Shown here: positions 1 to 8,996 of the stretch, piece by piece
Layout: the number at the start of each line of letters is the position of its first letter
Numbering within the stretch: the stretch's first letter is position 1
The notes under the pieces: generated by a model
The model's input: only the letters and a program-made list of their open reading frames with translations
Database searches by the model: none
Told to the model about the DNA's origin: nothing
Assembly (NCBI GenBank): GCA_016714895.1
Contig: JADKBV010000004.1
Span: forward strand, 62,001-126,000
Direction: 5' to 3'
DNA: 64,000 nt
Source of the DNA: Saprospiraceae bacterium
GTDB taxonomy: Bacteria; Bacteroidota; Bacteroidia; Chitinophagales; Saprospiraceae
Made by a program: the position numbers and the translations under genes

Positions 1-385
1 AGTACAAAACGTTGAAGAGCCGGCAAACATTAGGCTTCAAACTCCTGAAGAAATTGCTTTTGAAAAATTACAGACACTAAAATCCTCCGACCTTTGGAAT
101 CAGGACGACGGCAAAGAATTTTTAGCCCGGTTATCCTTTATTTTCAGAGAATACCTTGAAAATCAATATAACTTTCCGGCTGTTGAAATGTCTTCACCTG
201 AAATCATGGACAAAATAAAACTGATTTTTGCTGAAAATACCAATTTGATCAGCCAAATATATCATCTCCTTTATGTTTCGGATATGGTAAAATTTGCTAA
301 AGCAAAAACCAATGAGTTCAAACCTGACGATTTGATAAATCAGGCTATCCAATGTATTACGGACACAAAAAATGAAAAAAAATGA
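1..385 (+). CDS. C-terminal part of a DUF4381-like Bat-operon protein (5' end outside window)
   Basis: The reading frame is open from base 2 and ends at a TGA whose first two bases belong to the ATG of batA (an ATGA overlap), so the two are probably translationally coupled. About 127 residues are visible. They form a soluble, helix-rich tail containing SDLWNQDDGKEF and a late DMVKFAKAK segment, a pattern typical of the DUF4381-type protein that sits between the DUF58 gene and batA in Bacteroidota. The membrane-spanning N-terminal part lies outside the window. The first ATG inside the window, at 188, is internal and not the true start. The role is presumed to be a membrane component of the Bat (Bacteroides aerotolerance) complex; this is inferred from position and general similarity, not from a diagnostic motif. 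Confidence 0.7.
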   Translation, partial: VQNVEEPANIRLQTPEEIAFEKLQTLKSSDLWNQDDGKEFLARLSFIFREYLENQYNFPAVEMSSPEIMDKIKLIFAENTNLISQIYHLLYVSDMVKFAKAKTNEFKPDDLINQAIQCITDTKNEKK

Positions 386-1386
386 ATTTTTTGTCTTCTG
401 TGGAATTTTTGTACCCTTATGTTCTTTCGGGTCTCATTCTATGTTTTTACGGAGCCTGGAGGTCTCTTATTAAACGAAAAAATACGATACACCACATTCT
501 ACTTCCTCATGTTGGAAACAGATCAATTCCGAAAACATTTAAAACAAGATTGTATCCCTACCAACCCCTTCTGTTCTGGTTGGCTTTGGCTTTGATGTTT
601 GTTTCTTTAGCCCGTCCCAGACTGCCTCTGCAGGAAGAAAAAGTAACCAGCGACGGTATTGGCATCATGATGGTCCTCGATTTGTCTTCGAGTATGCTGG
701 CCAAAGATTTTTCGCCAAACAGACTGGAAGCCTGCAAATTGATGGCCGGAGACTTCGTTTCAAAAAGATTTAATGACAGAATCGGTGTGGTGATTTTCGG
801 AGGTGAAGCATATACTTTATGTCCCCTGACTACTGACCATCAGGTAGTTACAGACCTTATCAGCCAAATTAATGTGGGTATTCTCGCAGACAACACTGCT
901 ATTGGAATGGGTCTCGCCACAGCTGTGAAAAGATTGAAAGACAGCGAATCAGTTTCCAAAGTCATCATCTTACTCACTGATGGTGAAAATAATGCCGGCT
1001 ACATAGATCCGAAAACGGCAACCGATCTGGCTATCAATTACGATGTTAAAATTTATACCATAGCCGTAGGAACAACCGGAGTTGCTATGATGCCAAGCAA
1101 TATTTTTGGTCATGGTCGGGATGTACCAACACGTGTTTCTATCGATACGGAGTTATTAACATACATTGCAGAATCCACCAATGGTAAGTTTTTCAGAGCA
1201 ACAGATAATGAAAGTTTACAACAGATTTATAACGAAATAGACTTATTGGAAAAATCACAAATAGAACAGAATGTATTCAAAAAATATAGCGAAGCTTTCA
1301 GACCTTTTTTACTTAGCGCTATATTTTTATTACTACTTTCGATTGTTTTACAAAATACTTATTTTAAAAATATTCAAAGAAACTGA
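382..1386 (+). CDS. batA: BatA-type von Willebrand factor A membrane protein
   Basis: The 334-residue protein has an N-terminal membrane region (two hydrophobic stretches within residues 1-75), a VWA domain from about residue 90 to 280, and a C-terminal membrane helix near residues 310-327. The metal-ion-dependent adhesion site is intact: the DxSxS motif is D100-L-S102-S-S104, followed by a later LLTDGENN segment. Length and topology match BatA of Bacteroidota. Bat proteins are linked to oxidative-stress tolerance and cell-envelope integrity in Bacteroides and Francisella, but their molecular activity is not settled. Its ATG overlaps the stop of the preceding gene, and batB-batC follows after only 5 bases, so all three are one transcription unit. 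Confidence 0.88.
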   Translation: MNFLSSVEFLYPYVLSGLILCFYGAWRSLIKRKNTIHHILLPHVGNRSIPKTFKTRLYPYQPLLFWLALALMFVSLARPRLPLQEEKVTSDGIGIMMVLDLSSSMLAKDFSPNRLEACKLMAGDFVSKRFNDRIGVVIFGGEAYTLCPLTTDHQVVTDLISQINVGILADNTAIGMGLATAVKRLKDSESVSKVIILLTDGENNAGYIDPKTATDLAINYDVKIYTIAVGTTGVAMMPSNIFGHGRDVPTRVSIDTELLTYIAESTNGKFFRATDNESLQQIYNEIDLLEKSQIEQNVFKKYSEAFRPFLLSAIFLLLLSIVLQNTYFKNIQRN

Positions 1387-1391
1387 CAGAT

Positions 1392-3101
1392 ATGTTTAGA
1401 TTTGAATCCCCTGAATATTTTTATTTTCTGATCGGACTTATGGTTTTGATCGGACTTCAATACTTTTGGCAACTTCAAAAAACCAAAAGGATCCTACTGT
1501 GGAATCTTTTGATTGCCAAAACCCAAAATAAAGTCAGTTTCAAAGATGTGTTTTCTTTAAAAAACAATCTTTTTTTTGCCGGAATGTTGTTTTCCGTAAT
1601 AGCACTAACCAATCCACAATGGGGAGAAAAAAAAGAAGAAAAAAAAGTGGAACGAACAGACATTTATATTGCTTTGGACATATCAAACAGTATGAACGTA
1701 ACTGATGTAGCACCTTCCAGACTTGAAAAAGCCAAAAAATTTGTTTCAGACCTGATTCTGGCACAAAAAAACAACAGAATTGGCATTATATTTTTTGCCG
1801 GAAATGCTTACCTGCAAATGCCGTTGACCCTGGATTATGCCTCTGCGCTTATGTATGTCAAAACAGTACAAACCGATATGGCGCCTACACAGGGAAGTGA
1901 CATCGGAAAAGCTATTGAACTTTCTCAAAAATTTAATGACCAGGAATCTGAAGGTCAAAGAGCTCTGATCATCGTTTCCGATGGCGAAGACCATGAAAAA
2001 GAAGCTGTCAAGGCTGCAAAAGAAGCAGCCGAAAACGGAACTGTGGTTTTTACGGTAGCCGTAGGTACTGAAAATGGAGGCATCATACCCATCCTTTCTG
2101 ACGAAGGTGAAGATGTCGCCAGAAATGATGACGGCGAACCCGCAATTTCCAGGGTTGACTATGGTTTTCTGAAATCTTTGGCCAATGCAGGAAACGGAAA
2201 ATCTTATATTTTATCATCTCCTGAGAATGTTATAAAAGATATAGGTATTCAACTGGAAAATGTCAAAAAACAGTGGGCAGAAATGGTTTCATATTCAGAT
2301 TACAACAGCCACTTTATGTTATTTCTGATCCTGGCGATGATTTCATTATTATCTGTATTTTGGTTGTCTTTGGTTTCAAAAAACAAAGTTTTGGTTTTTC
2401 TGCTTTTTGTATTCTGTGCCAATGGATTGTCCGGACAATCCGCTCATCAGCTTTTAAGAAACGGTGATAAGTTGTATGGATCAGATCGTTTTTTGGATGC
2501 GTCCAAACAATATGAAGAAGCCGCAAAGCTCAATCCTGATTTCAAATCATTGTATAATCTTGGTAATGCTTTTTACCAACAACAAAAATACAAAGAAGCA
2601 CAAAAAGTATATGAAAAAGCTGTAGAACAGGAAGCTGACAATCAAAATCTTAGTGATGCGTGGCACAATCTGGGGAATACACATTTTTTATCCCAACAAT
2701 ACGACAAATCCGTAGAAGCTTATAAAAAATCGCTCCAATATCGTCCGAATGACAAAGAAACCATAGAAAACCTCCTCAAAGCCAGAAAATTATTGCAAAA
2801 ACAAAGACAGGAACAACAAAAAAACAAACAGGACCAACAGAAAAAAGACAATCAGAACCAAGACCAAAAGCAACAACAGCAAGAGCAAAATCAAAAGGAC
2901 CAGGAAGACAAAAATAAAGATCAAAATCCTTCAGAACAAGAAAAAAAGAAACCACAAAACCAAAATCGCGATCGACAACTCACTCCTGAAGAAGCCGAAA
3001 AACTGATGGAAATTATCGAAAACGAAGACAAAAAGTCAATCAAAAAGTTCGTCGGGGCAGCGATGACCGGAAAATTCCCAAAAAACCGTGGTAGATGGTA
3101 A
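1392..3101 (+). CDS. BatB-BatC fusion: VWA domain joined to TPR domain
   Basis: This 569-residue protein joins two proteins that are separate in many Bacteroidota. Residues 1-80 hold two hydrophobic segments, residues 85-290 a VWA domain with an intact D96-I-S98-N-S100 metal site, and residues 305-325 the usual BatB C-terminal helix. Immediately afterwards comes a second hydrophobic stretch (VLVFLLFVFCANGLSGQ) that looks like the export signal of a stand-alone BatC. It is followed by three TPR-like repeats (about 350-460), a Q/K/D-rich low-complexity tract (about 465-525) and a conserved-looking LTPEEAEKLMEII end. It presumably anchors Bat-complex interactions on the periplasmic face. No batD follows; the next gene is on the other strand, so the operon ends here. 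Confidence 0.85.
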   Translation: MFRFESPEYFYFLIGLMVLIGLQYFWQLQKTKRILLWNLLIAKTQNKVSFKDVFSLKNNLFFAGMLFSVIALTNPQWGEKKEEKKVERTDIYIALDISNSMNVTDVAPSRLEKAKKFVSDLILAQKNNRIGIIFFAGNAYLQMPLTLDYASALMYVKTVQTDMAPTQGSDIGKAIELSQKFNDQESEGQRALIIVSDGEDHEKEAVKAAKEAAENGTVVFTVAVGTENGGIIPILSDEGEDVARNDDGEPAISRVDYGFLKSLANAGNGKSYILSSPENVIKDIGIQLENVKKQWAEMVSYSDYNSHFMLFLILAMISLLSVFWLSLVSKNKVLVFLLFVFCANGLSGQSAHQLLRNGDKLYGSDRFLDASKQYEEAAKLNPDFKSLYNLGNAFYQQQKYKEAQKVYEKAVEQEADNQNLSDAWHNLGNTHFLSQQYDKSVEAYKKSLQYRPNDKETIENLLKARKLLQKQRQEQQKNKQDQQKKDNQNQDQKQQQQEQNQKDQEDKNKDQNPSEQEKKKPQNQNRDRQLTPEEAEKLMEIIENEDKKSIKKFVGAAMTGKFPKNRGRW

Positions 3102-3121
3102 GTATAGATTTTTAATGTAAT

Positions 3122-3140
3122 TGGAAAAGAATTTTTTCCA
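3122..3140. terminator. Short inverted repeat between convergent genes
   Basis: TGGAAAA and TTTTCCA form a perfect 7-bp stem around a 5-base loop in the 56-bp gap between the batB-batC stop and the convergent unknown gene. It sits where a bidirectional terminator would be expected, but neither side has a proper T-tract after the stem, so terminator function is only a guess. Confidence 0.3.
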
Positions 3141-3157
3141 GGGATGTCACTCCTTCC

Positions 3158-3835
3158 CTACTCCTCTTCGTCTTTTAGTGACTGTTTTAAGGTCTTGCTC
3201 AGTTGTTTGATAAAATCCAAAAAATCTTCCGGATCCTTAAAACTCATTTCTGACATTTTCTGATGCAATTCATCTAATATCAATTTGGCAGAAATCATCC
3301 TTTTGGTCAGGACATCTACATTTTTTGTTTTCCAAAATCCTGAGTCATCAATGAGCTCAAAATCTATAAAATATTTTTCACTGATGTACCTGATCAGTTC
3401 TATTAATTGAATATATGATGACGGATTATTGGTTTTGGTTTTTACAGTTATTTTATATACGAGTATATCCAGATCAACTTCTTTGTTTCCTTCCATAATG
3501 ACCGGTTCGGGATCATCATCATTGAGATTTAGCTGAACAGTAAAAACTTTGATTTCTTTGGGATGATCATCAGACAAAATGTCTTTCATAAAAGGATTCC
3601 ATAATCGTCCCTGGCTATTAAAAACAAAAAAAACCGGGTCACAATCCGTGGGTGTAAATGATATACCATAATTATCCTTTCCCACACTTTCTGAAAACAG
3701 TTCTTCCTCAAATTTACTTTCATTTACATCTACCGGCCAGCGCAATGTATCACAGATGTCTTCGATTTCATTCATCAAATCCTGCAACAATCCGGCTTCC
3801 TTGAGTCTCCCGCTATATTGAAATTGTAATCCCAT
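3158..3835 (-). CDS. Conserved-looking hypothetical protein, 225 residues
   Basis: The product is not recognised. It is a soluble, acidic protein without signal peptide or membrane segment. The N-terminal part (GLQFQYSGRLKEAGLL) and the following IEDICDTLRWP segment look like a regular alpha/beta fold, and residues about 60-130 alternate strands with acidic loops (NLNDDDPEP). The C-terminus is helical and ends in a charged KDEEE tail, so the protein is likely cytosolic. It is a single-gene unit convergent with the Bat operon. A TATCTTTG box ends only five bases before the ATG, so the transcript is either nearly leaderless or uses a later start (the next in-frame Met is residue 21). Confidence 0.6.
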   Translation of the reverse strand: MGLQFQYSGRLKEAGLLQDLMNEIEDICDTLRWPVDVNESKFEEELFSESVGKDNYGISFTPTDCDPVFFVFNSQGRLWNPFMKDILSDDHPKEIKVFTVQLNLNDDDPEPVIMEGNKEVDLDILVYKITVKTKTNNPSSYIQLIELIRYISEKYFIDFELIDDSGFWKTKNVDVLTKRMISAKLILDELHQKMSEMSFKDPEDFLDFIKQLSKTLKQSLKDEEE

Positions 3836-3840
3836 GATGG

Positions 3841-3848
3841 CAAAGATA
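3841..3848 (-). promoter_or_regulatory. Bacteroidota -7 box for the 225-residue unknown protein
   Basis: On the minus strand this reads TATCTTTG, a full match to the TAnnTTTG element. No clear TTG box lies 18-21 bases upstream. The box is almost abutting the start codon. Confidence 0.4.
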
Positions 3849-3932
3849 TAAAAAAGTTTTTGTCACCCTGATGTATCTCCAAATAAATTGGTTTGTTCCT
3901 TTCTTTTTCTACCTTAATGTGCTTCCGGGCAC

Positions 3933-5072
3933 TCAAAACAACTCAGCATTTTTTTTTGCTTGACGCACGATTTTAGATCCTATCCTTTCCAACAATTTTT
4001 CTGCGTATTGTAGTGACCTTTTTTCATCCGGTTCTTCATCTTTCAAAGAAAAAACACCATCAATCCCCGATTCAGAAAAATCACAATCTGAAGAATCATT
4101 GATTCCGCAAACGACAAAACAGGGTTTTTGGTACTTTTTTGCCAATTCCGCAACTCCACTAGTGACTTTACCCAACAAACTCTGTTTGTCAAATTTTCCT
4201 TCACCTGTGATGATAAAATCCGCTTCCTTGATTTTTTTTTCACATTCTGTCATTTCCAAAAAAAAATCCAACCCTCGCCCGATAGTTCCTCCTAAAAAAA
4301 CATCGGCAGCAAAACCCAAACCACCGGCAGCACCGGATCCGGGGCGTTCTGAAATATCGGATAACATATATTTTTGGCTTATCCGATATTGGTAATGTGA
4401 CATTCCTTCCTCCAAAACCTTAACCATCCTTTCATCCGCTCCTTTTTGAGGCGAAAACAATAATGCCGCTCCTTTCGGTCCCGTAAGCGGCGACAAAACA
4501 TCACACCAAACATGTAATAGTATTTCTCCGAAATCAAGACATTTTTTTATGTCAACATCATGTACTTTTCTAAGATTTTCTCCTTTTGGTGCCAAAAGTC
4601 GTCCTTCAAAGTCATAAAATCTGACACCCAAAGCATCCAACATACCCATTCCGCCATCTGAAGTCACCGAACCACCTAAAAATAAGTGAACTTCTTTCAC
4701 ACCACTTTCTTTTACAGCTTTTAAAACCAATCCCAATCCCCGGCTATGCGTAACCATAGGATTTTTTTCATCAGCTTTGAGCAGATGGTGGCCGATGATC
4801 AGCGCGCTTTCGATATATACCACTCCGTTTTTTTCAAGATAATAATGGGTTTGTATCGACCTTCCCAAAGGATCTTCAGTTATCACTTTTTCAAAATGAC
4901 CCTTTTTGTTTTGTGAAACAATCATCAAACTACCTTCTCCTCCATCAGCAAGTGGACAAAGTAAAACTTCTCCTTTATTATCATAGTGCAATATTCCTTT
5001 TGCCAATGCTTCACAAGCCTCAGTAGCTGTCAGACTTCCGCGCCATTTATCAAATGCTGTCAGATATTTCAA
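3933..5072 (-). CDS. Glycerate kinase (GarK/GlxK family)
   Basis: Glycerate kinase phosphorylates D-glycerate with ATP (giving 2- or 3-phosphoglycerate depending on subtype), feeding glyoxylate, serine or sugar-acid carbon into glycolysis. The 379-residue length is standard for this family. The N-terminal MKYLTAFDKWRGSLTA corresponds to the family's opening DSFKGSL-type signature, GGEGSL and GGSVTSDGGMGMLDALG match the glycine-rich conserved blocks, and ITGEGKFDKQSLLGK is the characteristic C-terminal motif. The D-for-S and W-for-F changes in the first motif are modest variations. The gene stands alone, transcribed away from the amylase gene, with a two-box promoter just upstream. The exact product regiochemistry cannot be read from sequence. 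Confidence 0.9.
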   Translation of the reverse strand: MKYLTAFDKWRGSLTATEACEALAKGILHYDNKGEVLLCPLADGGEGSLMIVSQNKKGHFEKVITEDPLGRSIQTHYYLEKNGVVYIESALIIGHHLLKADEKNPMVTHSRGLGLVLKAVKESGVKEVHLFLGGSVTSDGGMGMLDALGVRFYDFEGRLLAPKGENLRKVHDVDIKKCLDFGEILLHVWCDVLSPLTGPKGAALLFSPQKGADERMVKVLEEGMSHYQYRISQKYMLSDISERPGSGAAGGLGFAADVFLGGTIGRGLDFFLEMTECEKKIKEADFIITGEGKFDKQSLLGKVTSGVAELAKKYQKPCFVVCGINDSSDCDFSESGIDGVFSLKDEEPDEKRSLQYAEKLLERIGSKIVRQAKKNAELF

Positions 5073-5088
5073 ATTTAAAACATTTTAA

Positions 5089-5121
5089 CAAAGATAAATG
5101 AAATTATTGTTTTTTACAAAA
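5089..5121 (-). promoter_or_regulatory. Two-box Bacteroidota promoter for glycerate kinase
   Basis: On the minus strand a TTTTG (-33 type) element ends at 5117 and is followed after 20 bases by TATCTTTG at 5096-5089. Both elements and the spacing fit the Bacteroidota housekeeping consensus. The ATG is 17 bases further on. Confidence 0.6.
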
Positions 5122-5265
5122 GTCTGAATATTCGTAAAAGCCAGCTTCAACCTATTATTGTCAAAAATACACTAATACACTGTCGTCATTTTACATTTTT
5201 GTCTCTTTTACAAACGGGATAATTATATTTATCCCTATATTTACCAATTCATAACCATTATCATC

Positions 5266-8200
5266 ATGAGATTTTCACATATTTCTGTTTTATTTTATAT
5301 ATTATTTTCGACATTATCCACAGTTGCGCAGATAGTTGTCCTCGATCCAACCACTGCTGGTCCTGAGGATCCGGTAACGATTATTTTTGATGCCAATCAG
5401 GGCAACAAAGAATTGGCCGGAGCTTCAAAAGTATACATCCATCATGGTGTCGTCACAGACAAACCCGACGGAACAGCATGGAAATACGTCAAAGGCAACT
5501 GGGGTGCTGATGATGGCGTCGGACTCATGACCCGTGTCGAAGGGGAACAAAATAAATGGAAATTTACGATAACCCCAAATATAAGAAGTTATTTTGGAGT
5601 ACCCGCTTCTGAAAACATCTATCGTATATCTTGTGTTTTCCGCAGTGCTGACGGAACAAAAAAAGGTACAGCTCCTGCAGGACAATTTGGTTGGGGTACC
5701 ATAGCTTCTAATCTCGATATTTTTATCAATCTCAATTCAGGAGATTTTATTCAAATCAACCAACCTACGGGAAATTATGGTCTTTACGACTCAGGTCAAA
5801 GCCAGTTGATTTCAGCCACAGCGTCCTCTGATGTCACCGAAATGAATCTCCTCATAGACGAAGGAAACGGTTTTGAATCCAAAACAATGGTTACTTCGGG
5901 AAAAACCATCCAATATAATTATCAGGTGACGACATCCAAAACCCTGAAAATCCGGGTTACTGCAAAAATCAATGGCGCAGATGTTGATTTTGAAAAATCT
6001 TATGATGTTGTCGTTAAAAATCCAAATCTTTCAGAACCAAGGCCTGCCGGAACATTACAAGGTGCCAATTATTTTTCCGATCCGACCAAAACGAGACTAA
6101 GCCTTCTGGCTCCTCAAAAAAGCCTGATTTATGTAGTCGGTGATTTTACAGATTGGAAAGTTCAGGAAAAATACCAAATGAAAAAGGATGGTGAATATTT
6201 TTGGATTGATATAGAAGGACTTACACCCGGAAAACAATATGTTTACCAATATTGGATAGACGGCAATCTGCATATAGCCGACCCTTATGCCCAACAAATC
6301 GCCGACCCTTGGAATGACAAATGGATCGAAAGTTCTGTATTTCCTAACCTTCCTACCTATTCCAGAGAAGATTTGGGCATTGCCTCCGTTCTTCAAACCA
6401 GCCAATCTCAGTATAGCTGGTCATCACAAGAATCCGAATGGAAAAAACCGGATGTCAACCATCTGGTTATCTACGAACTACATATCCGGGACTTTTTAGG
6501 TTCACACTCTTACAAAGATCTGACTGACACTTTATCCTATCTCAAAAGATTGGGTGTCAATGCCATAGAACTTATGCCGATCAATGAATTTGAAGGCAAC
6601 GATTCCTGGGGATACAACCCTTCTTTTTATTTTGCCGTAGATAAATATTATGGTTCAAAAAATGATTTGAAACGATTTATAGACGTAGCTCACCAACATG
6701 GTATAGCGGTCATTCTGGATATTGTTCTGAATCATTCTTTCGGACAGTCACCTATGGTACAGATGTATTTTGACAAATCAGCCAATAAACCGGCAACCAA
6801 TAATCCATGGTTTTACAGAGATTATGTCGGTCCTTTCGAATGGGGTTACGACTTCAATCACGACAGTCCGTATACCAAACAATTTGTCGACGATGTCAAT
6901 ACCTTCTGGCTACGTGAATTTCATTTTGACGGTTTCAGATTTGACTTTACAAAAGGTTTTACCGGACCAAACCACCCTTTTGATGGTTATAACGCTTCGA
7001 GAATCGGAATATTAAAAAGAATGGCTGACAAAATCAGGGCTTTTGACCCTGAAGCTTACATCATCCTGGAACATTGGGCTGGTTTTGATGAAGAATCAGA
7101 ACTCGGCAATTACGGTATGAAAATGTGGGCCAACAGAAGTTATGATTTTGTCCAACCTACTATCGGAAATCCTTCTACAGGACATTTTGACTGGATGTCT
7201 ACAACAACACATGTCAATTTTTTCAACAGTCATGATGAAAGACGTATTGCAGAACACTGCCTTACTGAAGGACGGTCTTCAGGAGCATATAATGTCAAAA
7301 CCAAAGAAATCATGTATGAAAGGGTCAAAATGGCAGCTGCATTTACCTATTTGCAACCCGGACTAAAAATGATCTGGCAGTTTGACGAACTGGGATACGA
7401 TATCGATATCAATCTGAATGGAAGAACCGGAAGAAAACCATTGCCATGGGGTCCGGGTTCACTCAGATATTACGAAGACTCGTTGCGACAACATATTTAT
7501 ACAACCTATCAGGCGATCCTGGCCTTAAGAAACATCATCACACCTCAAAAAATGGTCACGGCTACCAAAAGCTATACCCTTAGAGGTAATGGCAGAAAAG
7601 TCGCCTATTCTTCAAATGATTTTGATATGGTCATTTTTGGAAATTTTAGTTTGGGCAATATCAATTTTACCCCATCATTTCCAAAGCCTGGAATTTGGTA
7701 TCAGTATATGACCGGTGATTCTATTGTAATAATCAACGTCAATCAGTCCTTTACCCTCAAACCGGGAGAATGGCACATTTATACAACAAAAAAATATTCC
7801 AACGGATTTCCCGGTGCAGTGGAAATTTTTGACAATCCGGTTACGATAGCACCTTTCCCTTTTACGTTAGATCAGGAGATCACCATAACTTTTGATGCTA
7901 AAAAAGCTTCTAAAAAAGGAAGTGCCGGTTTGGTAGGCTCAGATAAAGTATACTATCATTCAGGAACCATCAAAGATGTATCAAAACCAAATCAATGGCA
8001 AACAACAGTTGGTTCTTTGACAGATGATGGATTAGGCGTTATGACCAACCTGGGTAATGACCTTTGGCAGATTAAAATCAAAGCCCGGGATTATTACAAT
8101 GTACCATCAGGAGAAGATATCGCACAGTTGGGTATGTACTTCAGAGATGCTGACAATACAAACTTTGGCTACGGCTTCAGAAATTCCGTTATAGCGGTCA

Positions 8201-8883
8201 ATGTTACCTCAACAGAACCCATTGTTACCATCAATCCGCCGGCTTTTCAGCCGAATACACCAATTACGATTACCTTTCACGCTGACCGAGGCAACCGCGA
8301 ATTGCTGAATGCAACCAAAATATACATACATAGTGGTGTAAGCCTGGTAGACAACCAAACACCACAAATCAACGGTTGGCAAAAAGTCGTGGGCAATTGG
8401 GGTACAGATGATGGTGTTGGCGCCATGACAAAGGTTCAGGGCACCAATCGTTGGGAACTAAAAATTACTCCGAAGACCTATTACAATCTGACCAATACGG
8501 AGTTTCCGTATTGGATAACAGCAGTTTTCAGAAACGCTGACGGAAGTATCAAAGGAACAGGTCCCCAGGGCCCGATGGAAAATGGTTTTATCAGTAGTCA
8601 GCTGGATTATTTTATCAAAAATGCCGCAACTGTTTCCAACAATGAAGTTGAAACAGAAAATATTAAAATATACCCGAATCCTGCATCTGACCTGTTATAT
8701 ATTTCAGATGATGGTCAAACAAATATAAATTGTATAATATATAATAGTTTAGGACAACAGATGTCCGCTATTTTTTCTGCAGACAAAAATGGGATCGATA
8801 TTTCTTTCCTGCAGCCGGGTACTTATTGGGTATTCATAGAAAAAAACAACAAAACATTCGCCCGTTCATTTATTAAAATTTGA
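5266..8883 (+). CDS. Secreted GH13 alpha-amylase-family enzyme with triplicated accessory domain and T9SS tail
   Basis: The 1205-residue protein starts with a signal peptide (about 1-22). A beta-rich module at about 23-165 is followed by a linker domain, a CBM48-like N-domain (about 262-350, with YVVGDFTDW and a YQYWIDG strand), a GH13 catalytic barrel (about 375-740), a C-terminal beta domain, two further copies of the first module (about 859-985 and 987-1120), and a type A T9SS sorting domain (about 1133-1205, IKIYPNPASD). The GH13 triad is intact: nucleophile D560 in GFRFD, acid/base E602 in IILEHWA, and D657 in NSHDE. It probably cuts alpha-1,4 or alpha-1,6 glucan outside the cell; the CBM48-like domain suggests a branched or side-chain substrate. 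It is monocistronic. Confidence 0.9.
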   Translation: MRFSHISVLFYILFSTLSTVAQIVVLDPTTAGPEDPVTIIFDANQGNKELAGASKVYIHHGVVTDKPDGTAWKYVKGNWGADDGVGLMTRVEGEQNKWKFTITPNIRSYFGVPASENIYRISCVFRSADGTKKGTAPAGQFGWGTIASNLDIFINLNSGDFIQINQPTGNYGLYDSGQSQLISATASSDVTEMNLLIDEGNGFESKTMVTSGKTIQYNYQVTTSKTLKIRVTAKINGADVDFEKSYDVVVKNPNLSEPRPAGTLQGANYFSDPTKTRLSLLAPQKSLIYVVGDFTDWKVQEKYQMKKDGEYFWIDIEGLTPGKQYVYQYWIDGNLHIADPYAQQIADPWNDKWIESSVFPNLPTYSREDLGIASVLQTSQSQYSWSSQESEWKKPDVNHLVIYELHIRDFLGSHSYKDLTDTLSYLKRLGVNAIELMPINEFEGNDSWGYNPSFYFAVDKYYGSKNDLKRFIDVAHQHGIAVILDIVLNHSFGQSPMVQMYFDKSANKPATNNPWFYRDYVGPFEWGYDFNHDSPYTKQFVDDVNTFWLREFHFDGFRFDFTKGFTGPNHPFDGYNASRIGILKRMADKIRAFDPEAYIILEHWAGFDEESELGNYGMKMWANRSYDFVQPTIGNPSTGHFDWMSTTTHVNFFNSHDERRIAEHCLTEGRSSGAYNVKTKEIMYERVKMAAAFTYLQPGLKMIWQFDELGYDIDINLNGRTGRKPLPWGPGSLRYYEDSLRQHIYTTYQAILALRNIITPQKMVTATKSYTLRGNGRKVAYSSNDFDMVIFGNFSLGNINFTPSFPKPGIWYQYMTGDSIVIINVNQSFTLKPGEWHIYTTKKYSNGFPGAVEIFDNPVTIAPFPFTLDQEITITFDAKKASKKGSAGLVGSDKVYYHSGTIKDVSKPNQWQTTVGSLTDDGLGVMTNLGNDLWQIKIKARDYYNVPSGEDIAQLGMYFRDADNTNFGYGFRNSVIAVNVTSTEPIVTINPPAFQPNTPITITFHADRGNRELLNATKIYIHSGVSLVDNQTPQINGWQKVVGNWGTDDGVGAMTKVQGTNRWELKITPKTYYNLTNTEFPYWITAVFRNADGSIKGTGPQGPMENGFISSQLDYFIKNAATVSNNEVETENIKIYPNPASDLLYISDDGQTNINCIIYNSLGQQMSAIFSADKNGIDISFLQPGTYWVFIEKNNKTFARSFIKI

Positions 8884-8996
8884 TATTTTATTTTGTATTG
8901 ATGGTCAAAATTATAAATAATTAAAAAAATAATATCAACATTATGTTTAATTCATAAGTATTGTGTAATTTTCCGTCACATCAAAACACGATCAAT

